Positions 1 to 7,982 of a stretch of 64,000 nucleotides of DNA are shown piece after piece. Each line of letters begins with the position of its first letter. The first letter of the stretch is position 1. Position numbers and translations under genes: made by a program. A model generated the notes under the pieces. The model ran no database searches. It had not been told where the DNA came from and saw only the letters and a program-made list of their open reading frames with translations. Source of the DNA: Bacteroidota bacterium (GTDB taxonomy: Bacteria; Bacteroidota; Bacteroidia; Chitinophagales; Chitinophagaceae). The stretch covers positions 1 to 64,000 of the forward strand of contig JABDAV010000005.1 in NCBI GenBank assembly GCA_013289015.1, read 5' to 3'.

Positions 1-35
1 AACTGAGAAGGCATAAGATACCAGGTGATATAAAA

Positions 36-63
36 CTTTGTGTCTTCGTGCCTTTGCGGTTCA
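36..63 (+). repeat. Short leader repeat, copy 1 (8-bp periodic)
   Basis: The stretch is built from units CTTTGTGT, CTTCGTGC, CTTTGCGG and then TTCA. It ends 10 bases before the start codon of the epimerase gene. Close relatives occur at 2918-2944 and, on the minus strand, at 61836-61863, each in the same orientation relative to the gene that follows. Repeats of this kind are common between genes in Bacteroidota. No function can be read from the sequence. Confidence 0.7.
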
Positions 64-73
64 AAAAAATAAA

Positions 74-1402
74 ATGAAACTTAAATTTTTAATTGCAACA
101 TTATTTATTACAACGAGTTTATCTGCGCAAACTACTAACCTTGACAGCATTGAATTACAGATGCGTTACGCTGCGAAACAGGGATTGCTGGATAAATATT
201 ATCCACGTAACATTGATACTTTATATGGAGGTTATTTAAGCACGTTCTCTTTCGATTTTAAACCTGTTGGTGAACAGGATAAAATGATTGTCACGCAATC
301 AAGAAATGTTTGGAGCACTGCAAAGGCCGCAATGTTTTATCATGATACTTCATACATCTCTATGTCACGTCACGGGTTTTATTTTTTGCGTGATAAAATG
401 TGGGATTCAACATATGGTGGCTTTTATAATTTGGTTACAAGAGATGGTACACCAAAAAGCATGATCAAAGAAGCTTATGGAAACGCATTTGCTATTTATG
501 GTTTAAGTGCTTATTATGAATGCTCTCATGATGAAACTGCATTGAACTTTGCAAAGACTGCATTTATGTGGCTGGAAAAGTATAGCCACGATTCAATTTA
601 TAAAGGTTATTATCAACACTTAAACAGGGATGGTTCGCATGTGATAAGAACAGCTGATGTAAAAAGCACTTCTGACCTGGGTTATAAAGATCAAAACAGT
701 TCGATACATATTTTAGAAGCGTTGACTGAATTATATAAAGTATGGCCCGATGATCTGGTGCGACAAAGATTGCAGGAAATGCTTGAGTTGATCAGGGATA
801 AAATTGTTACACCGAAAGGTTACCTGCAATTGTATTTTACTTACGACTGGAAGCCTGTTTCATATCGTGATTCAGCAGATTCTATCATTAAAAAAAATCA
901 TTACATAGATCATGTATCATTTGGCCATGATGTGGAGACTGCATATTTAATGCAGGAAGCTGATGAAACATTGAACGGGAAAGCATCTGCGAAAACTTTG
1001 GCTGTGGGAAAGAAGATGGTTGATCATGCATTGAAAAATGGTTGGGATAATTCTGCCGGCGGATTTTATGACGAAGGATATTATTTTAAAAACAAACCCG
1101 GCATCACGATAACATACAATACAAAAAACTGGTGGGCGCAGGCTGAAGCTTTAAATACCTTGCTGATGTTTTCTGAAATGTATCCAGGAAATTCAATGAA
1201 TTACCAGCAAAAATTTTTTAAAGAATGGCAATATGTGCAAACCTATTTAATAGATCATGAACACGGAGATTGGTATGAAGAAGGTCTGGATAATTCGCCG
1301 GAATACAAAACAAAATTAAAAGCGCAAATCTGGAAAACTACTTATCACAATTTTCGCGCATTAATGAATTGCATCAACAGGATTGATAGTCTAAAAAAAT
1401 AA
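74..1402 (+). CDS. AGE-family epimerase/isomerase, secreted
   Basis: Member of the N-acylglucosamine 2-epimerase (AGE) family, (alpha/alpha)6-barrel enzymes that epimerise or isomerise sugars such as N-acetylglucosamine, mannose or beta-1,4-mannobiose. The start at 74 is chosen because it gives a clean signal peptide ending LSAQ at about residue 19; an upstream in-frame start at 38 lies inside a repeat. Family-like segments include KDQNSSIHILEALTELY at about residues 214-230 and GHDVETAYLM near 288. The length (442 residues) fits the family. It is followed after 14 bases by a GH28 gene and then a GH97 gene, so it probably acts in the periplasm on products of plant polysaccharide breakdown. 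The exact substrate cannot be told from sequence. Confidence 0.85.
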   Translation: MKLKFLIATLFITTSLSAQTTNLDSIELQMRYAAKQGLLDKYYPRNIDTLYGGYLSTFSFDFKPVGEQDKMIVTQSRNVWSTAKAAMFYHDTSYISMSRHGFYFLRDKMWDSTYGGFYNLVTRDGTPKSMIKEAYGNAFAIYGLSAYYECSHDETALNFAKTAFMWLEKYSHDSIYKGYYQHLNRDGSHVIRTADVKSTSDLGYKDQNSSIHILEALTELYKVWPDDLVRQRLQEMLELIRDKIVTPKGYLQLYFTYDWKPVSYRDSADSIIKKNHYIDHVSFGHDVETAYLMQEADETLNGKASAKTLAVGKKMVDHALKNGWDNSAGGFYDEGYYFKNKPGITITYNTKNWWAQAEALNTLLMFSEMYPGNSMNYQQKFFKEWQYVQTYLIDHEHGDWYEEGLDNSPEYKTKLKAQIWKTTYHNFRALMNCINRIDSLKK

Positions 1403-1416
1403 ATCAAATACATCCG

Positions 1417-2907
1417 ATGATCTTAAAACGATTGCTATTATTAAGTATGATTTTTACAGTGCTTAATCTGTGCGCACAAAAACAAAGCATATTTTATAAT
1501 GTAAAAGATTATGGTGCTAAAGGTGATGGTAAAACGCTTGATGTGAATGCCATCAACAAAACCATTGATATTGCTGCAAAGGCAGGCGGCGGCACTGTTT
1601 ATTTTCCAGCAGGAAATTATTTAACGGGTTCTATTCACTTGCAGAATTATATCACCTTATACATTGATAATGGCGCAACTATTATTGCTGCGCCTGTTAC
1701 TGCATCCAATGGTTACGATGAGGAAGAACCGGGCCCGGCAAATGAATATGAAGATGCCGGCCACAGGCATTGGCACAATAGTTTGATCTGGGGCGATAGC
1801 ATTCACAACATTGCTATTATTGGCCATGGATTAATAAATGGAGAAAACTTATATCATACACAAGTAAACGGCAATAAGCAAAGTGCTAATAAAGCCATTG
1901 GTTTAATAAGATGCAGGAATGTTATTATAAAAGATATTTCCATTTTACACGGCGGATGGTTTGGTATTCTTGCAACGGGCGTTGACAATTTTACTTTGGA
2001 TAATGTAAAGTTTGATACCAATCGGGATGGCGTTGATGTTGATTGCTGCCACAATGTGCGTATTTCAAATTGCTTTGTAAACTCGCCTTATGATGACGGC
2101 ATTTGTTTGAAGAGTTCTTATGCCTTGGGTTATGCACGGTCAACTGAAAATGTAACCATCACCAATTGCCAGTTGAGCGGCTATGATGAAGGTACATTGC
2201 TGGATGGAACGTACCAGCGCAGCGATAATCCACAATATCATTTTTCGCCGACAGGCAGAATAAAATTCGGAACAGAATCTAATGGTGGTTTTAAAAATAT
2301 TACCATTACAAATTGCGTATTTGATTATTGCCGCGGCCTTGCATTGGAAAGCGTTGACGGCGCTTTGCTGGAAGATGTAACCATCAATAATATAACCATG
2401 CGTGATGTGGTGAACGATCCCATCTTTATTCGTTTGGGTGCGCGAATGCGCGGGCCTGAAGGCACACCCGTTGGCGAAATAAGAAGAGTGATCATCAGCA
2501 ATATTGTTTCATATAATTCCGCAGGTAATTATGCATGTACCATTACAGGAATTCCAAATCATTATGTTGATGATATTACTTTAAGCAACATCAAGATGTA
2601 TTTTAAAGCTGGTGAAAATAAACTTGCGCCAGATACAATTGCAGAGAATGAAAAGAATTATCCTGAGCCGGGAATGTTTGGAAAGAATCCTGCTTATGGA
2701 ATGTTTATCCGCCACGCGAAAAATATAAAGCTTTCAGATGTTGAATTCAGTTTTATTAATGAAGATGAACGGCCTGCTTTTTATCTTGACGATGTAAAAA
2801 GCATTTACATGTTTCATATAACACCGCAAATAAAAGCCGGTGTTGATGCAATGGTTACAAAAGATGTTTCTGATATAACTGTCGTTCAAAGCCCTTTTTT
2901 GAAATAG
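1417..2907 (+). CDS. Glycoside hydrolase family 28 (polygalacturonase-like), secreted
   Basis: Right-handed beta-helix enzyme of the pectin-degrading GH28 family. A signal peptide (ending NLCAQ, about residue 20) is followed by the N-terminal pectate-lyase-superfamily motif VKDYGAKGDGKT. The helix region carries the acidic cluster DDGICLKSS (about residue 226), where GH28 enzymes keep two catalytic aspartates, and an RIKFGTES segment (about 282) matching the family's RIK motif. Length (496 residues) is normal for bacterial members. It lies 14 bases after the epimerase gene and is likely co-transcribed. Substrate could be homogalacturonan, rhamnogalacturonan or a side chain; sequence alone does not decide. 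Confidence 0.9.
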   Translation: MILKRLLLLSMIFTVLNLCAQKQSIFYNVKDYGAKGDGKTLDVNAINKTIDIAAKAGGGTVYFPAGNYLTGSIHLQNYITLYIDNGATIIAAPVTASNGYDEEEPGPANEYEDAGHRHWHNSLIWGDSIHNIAIIGHGLINGENLYHTQVNGNKQSANKAIGLIRCRNVIIKDISILHGGWFGILATGVDNFTLDNVKFDTNRDGVDVDCCHNVRISNCFVNSPYDDGICLKSSYALGYARSTENVTITNCQLSGYDEGTLLDGTYQRSDNPQYHFSPTGRIKFGTESNGGFKNITITNCVFDYCRGLALESVDGALLEDVTINNITMRDVVNDPIFIRLGARMRGPEGTPVGEIRRVIISNIVSYNSAGNYACTITGIPNHYVDDITLSNIKMYFKAGENKLAPDTIAENEKNYPEPGMFGKNPAYGMFIRHAKNIKLSDVEFSFINEDERPAFYLDDVKSIYMFHITPQIKAGVDAMVTKDVSDITVVQSPFLK

Positions 2908-2917
2908 TTATACTTTT

Positions 2918-2944
2918 TTTCGTGACTTTGTGCATTCGTGTTCA
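2918..2944 (+). repeat. Short leader repeat, copy 2
   Basis: A diverged copy of the 8-bp-periodic leader repeat (TTTCGTGA, CTTTGTGC, ATTCGTG, TTCA) between the GH28 and GH97 genes, pointing the same way relative to the next gene as copy 1. The copy contains a GTG at 2938 that opens the GH97 frame 23 codons early. That N-terminal extension is read out of repeat DNA and is unlikely to be the true protein start. Confidence 0.6.
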
Positions 2945-3006
2945 AAAAGTTAAACTACAAAACCGTAAAAGCAGCTTTAAATAATTTATCAAATTCAATT
3001 TTGCAT

Positions 3007-4977
3007 ATGAAATTCTATTTACTGATTATTACATGTTCTCTTTGTTCGGTAGTATCGTCAGCGCAAAAAATAAAAAGCTTTGATGTTGCATCTCCAAATG
3101 GTAATATACAATTGCATATTGATGTTTCAAACAAAATACAATGGAGCGTACACGATCATGAACAAACCATTATTGAACCATCATCCATTTCATTGCAGTT
3201 GCAAAATGAAGTTTTGGGTGATAATGCAGTGATCACATCTTCCAAAACAGATAAAGTGAGCGCAACGTTTACTGCAATTAACTATATCAAATCAATCGTT
3301 GCAGATGAGTACAACCAGCTTACATTAAATTGTAAGAATGACTACGGAATAATTTTCAGGGTGTATAATGATGCGGTGGCTTACCGTTTCTTCACAAAAA
3401 AGAAAGACAGTATTATTATAAAAAACGAAGAAGCCAATTTTAATTTTACAGATGACGACAGTGCTTTTATTCCTGTTCAATGGGATTACCGCGACAAGCA
3501 GAATTTTAATTCTTCTTTTGAAGCTTTATATCATCATATACCATTATCGCAATTTCCAAAAGATTCACTTGCATTTCTTCCTGTGTTGATTGATGTGGGC
3601 AATGGCAGAAAAGCAGAGATACTTGAAGCTGATCTTGAAAATTATCCCGGCATGTATCTGGATCTGAATGAAACACAAAAAGGTTTTAAAACTGTGTATG
3701 CGCCTTATCCGTCAAAAGAATATGTGTTTAATATAGATTATGTGGCTTCAGACAGGTATGATTACATCTCTAAAACAAATGGCACAAGAAGTTTTCCCTG
3801 GCGCATTGTTGCTATAAGCGAACAGGATAAAGACCTGTTGAATAATGACATTGTTCAAAAGCTTGCATCGCCGCCAAGAATTGCAGATTATTCATGGGTA
3901 AAGCCCGGACTTGTTGCATGGGATTGGTGGAATAACTGGAATATTACGGGCGTTGATTTTAAAGCGGGCATCAATACAGAAACATATAAGTACTACATAG
4001 ATTTTGCTGCTGCAAATAAGTTGTCTTATATAATTATGGATGAAGGTTGGTCAAATGATTTTGATCTCTTTCAAATAAAACCCGGTATTGATCTGCAGGC
4101 AATCGTTGATTATGGCAAACAAAAAAATGTTGGTGTTATTCTTTGGGCAATATGGTATGAAGTTGCACACCAGATGGATTCTGCATTTGCATTTTATTCA
4201 AAAATGGGCGTAAAAGGTTTTAAGATAGATTTTTTTGATCGTGATGACCAGGAAGTTGTTAGTTCAATTTATGCTATTGCAAAAAAGGCTGCAGAAAATA
4301 AACTGATGGTAGATTTTCATGGTGTGTATAAACCAACCGGCTTGCAACGTACTTATCCAAATGCAATTGGATTTGAAGGCGTGAAGGGATTGGAAAATTT
4401 TAAGTGGGCAAATGAAGATCAGCCAACATATACGGTGAGCATTCCTTACATACGCATGATGGCGGGCCCGATGGATTATACGCCGGGTGCAATGCGCAAT
4501 GCAACACAGTCGACATTCAGACCTGTTAATGATAACCCGATGGCGAAAGGCACGCGCTGTAACCAGCTTGCTGAATATGTTGTATTCTTTGCGCCCTTGC
4601 AAATGCTTTCCGATAATCCAACAACATACATGAAAGAGCAGGAGTGTACAGATTTTATAAAGAATGTACCAACAACATGGGATGAAACCGTTCCGCTTGA
4701 TGGCAAAGCAGGCGCGTATGTTGCGCTTGCGCGAAGAAAAAATAATGATTGGTTTGTTGGGGCGATGACAAACTGGACGCCGCGTGATCTTGCATTGGAT
4801 CTTTCATTTCTTCCTCCAGGAAAATATACGGCTGAAGTATTTAAAGATGGCGTGAATGCAGACCGCAATGCAACCGATTATAAAAAAGAAATCATCAATG
4901 TTTCACCTGGTGATAAAATAAATATTCATTTAGCGCCGGGTGGCGGTTGGGTTGCAAGAATAAGTGCAGTGAAATAA
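3007..4977 (+). CDS. Glycoside hydrolase family 97 (alpha-glucosidase/alpha-galactosidase type), secreted
   Basis: GH97 enzymes (the SusB family) have an N-terminal beta-super-sandwich, a catalytic (beta/alpha)8 barrel and a C-terminal beta-sheet domain. The start at 3007 gives a signal peptide ending VSSAQ at about residue 20. Barrel motifs visible are VAWDWWNNWN (about 305), IIMDEGWSND (about 341) and GFKIDFFDRDDQ (about 405). An Asp in the last motif suits the retaining branch, typified by alpha-galactosidases, rather than the inverting SusB branch; this is inference. Length is 656 residues. It closes the three-gene secreted CAZyme run. Its stop abuts the stop of the convergent gene that follows. 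Confidence 0.9.
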   Translation: MKFYLLIITCSLCSVVSSAQKIKSFDVASPNGNIQLHIDVSNKIQWSVHDHEQTIIEPSSISLQLQNEVLGDNAVITSSKTDKVSATFTAINYIKSIVADEYNQLTLNCKNDYGIIFRVYNDAVAYRFFTKKKDSIIIKNEEANFNFTDDDSAFIPVQWDYRDKQNFNSSFEALYHHIPLSQFPKDSLAFLPVLIDVGNGRKAEILEADLENYPGMYLDLNETQKGFKTVYAPYPSKEYVFNIDYVASDRYDYISKTNGTRSFPWRIVAISEQDKDLLNNDIVQKLASPPRIADYSWVKPGLVAWDWWNNWNITGVDFKAGINTETYKYYIDFAAANKLSYIIMDEGWSNDFDLFQIKPGIDLQAIVDYGKQKNVGVILWAIWYEVAHQMDSAFAFYSKMGVKGFKIDFFDRDDQEVVSSIYAIAKKAAENKLMVDFHGVYKPTGLQRTYPNAIGFEGVKGLENFKWANEDQPTYTVSIPYIRMMAGPMDYTPGAMRNATQSTFRPVNDNPMAKGTRCNQLAEYVVFFAPLQMLSDNPTTYMKEQECTDFIKNVPTTWDETVPLDGKAGAYVALARRKNNDWFVGAMTNWTPRDLALDLSFLPPGKYTAEVFKDGVNADRNATDYKKEIINVSPGDKINIHLAPGGGWVARISAVK

Positions 4978-5433
4978 TTACATGTCAGCGGTTAACCTGT
5001 CCAGCACATGAACCACAATAGGACAAAACGTTGCATTCTTTAAAGTGATGTTGGTTCGTTTTATAAACACATCTTCATTAGTATAAGGAAATCGTTCACA
5101 ATCTGAAGGACGTATTTCATAAATGCTGCAATAATTATCTGAACCAAGAAAAGGGCATGGCGTCGATTTAACTACGTAATCGCCATCTTCATCAAGCTTT
5201 AAATATTTTTCTATAAAATCACTTTCTTTTAATTGAAGGTGTTTGCTGATACGTTTTATATCAGGTGTTTTAAAACGCGGAGAATAATTTTTGCAACAGG
5301 CGGCACAATCAAGGCAATTTATTTTTGCGAAAGCTTCTTCATGCAAAGCAGGCAGGGCTTTCAGCACTTTGTTTTTATCAGCACGCTGTAAGAATTGTTT
5401 ATATTTTTTTTGTTGAAGTTTATCGGCTTGCAT
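4978..5433 (-). CDS. YkgJ-family cysteine cluster protein
   Basis: Small cytosolic protein with the family's Cys-rich zinc or iron-binding cluster: CLDCAACC near residues 41-48, further cysteines in STPCPFLGSDNYCSIYE and DCERFP. Such proteins (UPF0153/CxxCxxCC family) are widespread and poorly characterised. The start at 5433 is preferred; a longer frame beginning at 5454 adds only seven residues. It is convergent with the GH97 gene, with no gap between the two stop codons, and lies 12 bases downstream of the PLP decarboxylase gene stop on the same strand, so the two may be co-transcribed. Confidence 0.85.
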   Translation of the reverse strand: MQADKLQQKKYKQFLQRADKNKVLKALPALHEEAFAKINCLDCAACCKNYSPRFKTPDIKRISKHLQLKESDFIEKYLKLDEDGDYVVKSTPCPFLGSDNYCSIYEIRPSDCERFPYTNEDVFIKRTNITLKNATFCPIVVHVLDRLTADM

Positions 5434-5465
5434 TAGTACAAAAGTAGTTATCAAGAAAATTCGAT

Positions 5466-6812
5466 TTACATTTTTGCATGTTTGATGATTGATCGTACAG
5501 ATAGTTGAACATCTTCATTTGTTGTTGCCCAACTGCTTACACTTATGCGCATTGCGGGCTTACCTTGCCAAACAGTTCCGCCACACCAGCAAACGCCTTC
5601 TTCCTGTATGCTTTTGATAATCGCATTTGTTTTTTCAACGTCGCCAAAATGAACCAATACCTGGTTTAAAACAACATCATTTAAAATTGCAAAGCCTTCT
5701 GCAGTCAGCGCATCAGCAAATTGTTTTGCCTGTATACAATTTTTTTCAATCATTGCAGATAATCCTGATGTGCCTAAAGATTTTAAAGCAGCCCATACCG
5801 GAATTGCACGCGCCTGCCTTGACATTTCAGGCACATACTGAAATGGTTCACGCAATGCGTTTGTTGGAATATATGCTGCTGTTGTTGCTGACATGGATGA
5901 AAACATTGCTTCTTTATCACGCACAAAAACAATTCCGCAATCGTAAGGCACGTTCAGCCATTTATGTGCATCAGTTGCCCATGAATCTGCAAGCTCAATA
6001 CCTTTTACCAAATATTTTTTTTGCGGTGATGCTGCAGCCCATAAGCCAAAAGCTCCATCAACATGCACCCATGTGTTTTTTCCTTTCATTGAACAAATGG
6101 TTTCAACATCATCAAACGCGCCTGAGTTTACATTTCCTGATTGGGTGCAAATAATAGCAGGATCATTTGATACAGGAACTTTTTCTGCAATCATTCTGCC
6201 CTGTCCATCAACAGGAATGCGAATAATCCTGTCGCGGCCAAAGCCGAGCATGTTTAATACTTTCAGAACGCTTATATGAACTTCTTCACCAACGATCACT
6301 TTAATTTCCGGCGCATTAAATAAACCTTTTGATTCAACATCCCATCCTGCTTTTTGTAAAACCGAATGCCTTGCTGCAGCCAATGCGGTAAAGTTTGCCA
6401 TGGTATCACCGGTTACAAAACCAAATCCACATTCTGCGGGCAGGCTAAATATCTGTAACAGCCATTTACCGGCAATATTTTCACATGCTGAAGCAATAGG
6501 TGACATTACGGTCAATGCACCATTTTGATCCCACACTGTTGCTAATAATTTTGCACTCATTGCTGCTGGTAAGCATCCTCCGGTTACGAATCCGAAATAT
6601 CTTCCGCCTGTTGATTTTACAGTGGCAGGAGAACCCAATTCATGTAAAAGATGCAACACAGCATTTGTGTCCGTTGATTCATGTTGCAACGTTGTATCCA
6701 ATTGCTTTAAATTATCGATTACATTTTTGCCAGGGTAAACCGGATCTTCATGAATCTTATCTATATAATTTTTAGCGATGGTTGCAAACCCGTCTATAAA
6801 ATGCATAAGCAC
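5466..6812 (-). CDS. PLP-dependent group II decarboxylase-like protein
   Basis: Fold-type I PLP enzyme related to aromatic amino acid, glutamate and diaminobutyrate decarboxylases. The PLP-lysine motif DAHKWLNVPYDCG is clear at about residue 279, preceded by the WVHVDGAFGLWA segment with the PLP-contacting Asp. FVTGDTMANFTAL near residue 130 matches the cofactor phosphate site. The length (448 residues) is typical. An alternative ATG lies two codons in, at 6806. Substrate is uncertain; many Bacteroidota homologues are annotated only as aminotransferase class V or decarboxylase. The neighbouring genes give no pathway clue. Confidence 0.85.
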   Translation of the reverse strand: MLMHFIDGFATIAKNYIDKIHEDPVYPGKNVIDNLKQLDTTLQHESTDTNAVLHLLHELGSPATVKSTGGRYFGFVTGGCLPAAMSAKLLATVWDQNGALTVMSPIASACENIAGKWLLQIFSLPAECGFGFVTGDTMANFTALAAARHSVLQKAGWDVESKGLFNAPEIKVIVGEEVHISVLKVLNMLGFGRDRIIRIPVDGQGRMIAEKVPVSNDPAIICTQSGNVNSGAFDDVETICSMKGKNTWVHVDGAFGLWAAASPQKKYLVKGIELADSWATDAHKWLNVPYDCGIVFVRDKEAMFSSMSATTAAYIPTNALREPFQYVPEMSRQARAIPVWAALKSLGTSGLSAMIEKNCIQAKQFADALTAEGFAILNDVVLNQVLVHFGDVEKTNAIIKSIQEEGVCWCGGTVWQGKPAMRISVSSWATTNEDVQLSVRSIIKHAKM

Positions 6813-6926
6813 TATTTGTCAGAAAAGATATTAATAATACGATTGTTCTTCTGAAAAATTACATGCGTGGAGGATGGCAAATTATTATGCAAATGCTAAA
6901 TGAAATTTTTTTAACATTCACTGATT

Positions 6927-6934
6927 TATTTTTG
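6927..6934 (+). promoter_or_regulatory. Bacteroidota-type -7 promoter box (TATTTTTG)
   Basis: Perfect match to the TAnnTTTG -7 consensus of the phylum's primary sigma factor, 14 bases before the sterol desaturase start. A good -33 TTTG box is not evident. Confidence 0.45.
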
Positions 6935-6948
6935 CGCTTTCTTATATA

Positions 6949-7890
6949 ATGGATTCAATACGCGAACAATGGCTGATTCTTATTTCAACACCAATCTATT
7001 TTATTATAATTGGTATTGAACTGGTTCTTTCGCATGTTAGTCACAGAAAAGCATACACAATAAAAGGCAGTCTTGCCAATCTCTATTTAATGCTGCTGAA
7101 TTCAGGAATTGATCTTGCATTTCGTTTGGTATATCTCGCCATTTTGCAATACTTTTTTCTGCATGCTGTAATGCAATGGCAAAATGCATTTGCTTACTGG
7201 CTGATATTATTGCTGGCTGAAGATTTTCTTTATTATTGGCTGCATCGCTTTGATCATGAGATTCGTTTTTTCTGGGCTATACATGTTACACATCACAGCT
7301 CGGAACAGCTGAATTTTTCTGTAGGGTTTCGTTCTTCCGTATTTCAGCCTTTATACCGGTTCATCTATTTTATTCCGCTGGCGTGGCTTGGCTTTAAGCC
7401 GCTTGATATTGTTTTTATGTATTCAGCCACGCAGATCTGGGGCATATTTGTACATACAGAAATGATAAACAAAATGGGATGGCTTGAGTACGTTTTAATA
7501 ACGCCTTCTCATCACCGCGTGCATCATGCTTCCAATGCAAAATACCTTGATAAAAACATGGGAATGTTTTTAGTGCTCTGGGATAAACTATTCGGAACAT
7601 TCCAACCTGAATTATCTGCCGGTGAATATCAATCCATAAAATACGGACTGACAAAAAATGTAGAGCAACCCAATGCCATAAACATTGTCTTTCATGAATG
7701 GAAACAAATGTGGAAGGATGTTTTTCAAAAAGGCATAACCTTTCAACAACGATGGAGTTACCTGCTCGGGCCTCCGGGCTGGAGCCATGATGGCAGCCGT
7801 TTGACCAGCCAGGAAATGCGTGCTTTGGAAGACACTGAAAAACCCGCTGTTGAAGATATTTACAGTGAGCCGAAACCGTTACCTGTGTAG
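6949..7890 (+). CDS. Sterol desaturase / fatty acid hydroxylase family membrane protein
   Basis: Integral membrane di-iron enzyme family that hydroxylates or desaturates lipids. The His clusters are intact: LHRFDHE (about residues 98-104), HVTHH (about 111-115) and HHRVHHASN (about 188-196), the HX3H, HX2HH, HX2HH pattern that binds two irons. Hydrophobic spans lie near residues 8-26, 45-70 and 80-95. Length is 313 residues; the C-terminal 60 residues are hydrophilic. Bacteroidota homologues often act on membrane lipids, but the substrate is unknown here. It stands alone between divergent and downstream genes, with its own likely promoter. Confidence 0.88.
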   Translation: MDSIREQWLILISTPIYFIIIGIELVLSHVSHRKAYTIKGSLANLYLMLLNSGIDLAFRLVYLAILQYFFLHAVMQWQNAFAYWLILLLAEDFLYYWLHRFDHEIRFFWAIHVTHHSSEQLNFSVGFRSSVFQPLYRFIYFIPLAWLGFKPLDIVFMYSATQIWGIFVHTEMINKMGWLEYVLITPSHHRVHHASNAKYLDKNMGMFLVLWDKLFGTFQPELSAGEYQSIKYGLTKNVEQPNAINIVFHEWKQMWKDVFQKGITFQQRWSYLLGPPGWSHDGSRLTSQEMRALEDTEKPAVEDIYSEPKPLPV

Positions 7891-7936
7891 CTTCACACGT
7901 TTTCCACTTTCACTTTTATTAACGAATGTTAGGACT

Positions 7937-7944
7937 TAACTTTG
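7937..7944 (+). promoter_or_regulatory. Bacteroidota-type -7 promoter box (TAACTTTG) upstream of gcvP
   Basis: Perfect TAnnTTTG match 38 bases before the gcvP start codon, which leaves room for a normal leader. No glycine-riboswitch-like structure is seen in the short leader. Confidence 0.5.
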
Positions 7945-7982
7945 CGCATCTTTTTAATACCTATTTTTTACAGGAGAGAAAC

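Noticed and set aside
5627-6154. Open frame on the plus strand opposite the PLP decarboxylase gene
   Set aside because: It is antisense to a clear enzyme with intact motifs and encodes a low-complexity His/Leu-rich product with no family look.
7890-7982. Glycine riboswitch upstream of gcvP
   Set aside because: The leader is too short for the known tandem aptamer and no conserved core was seen.
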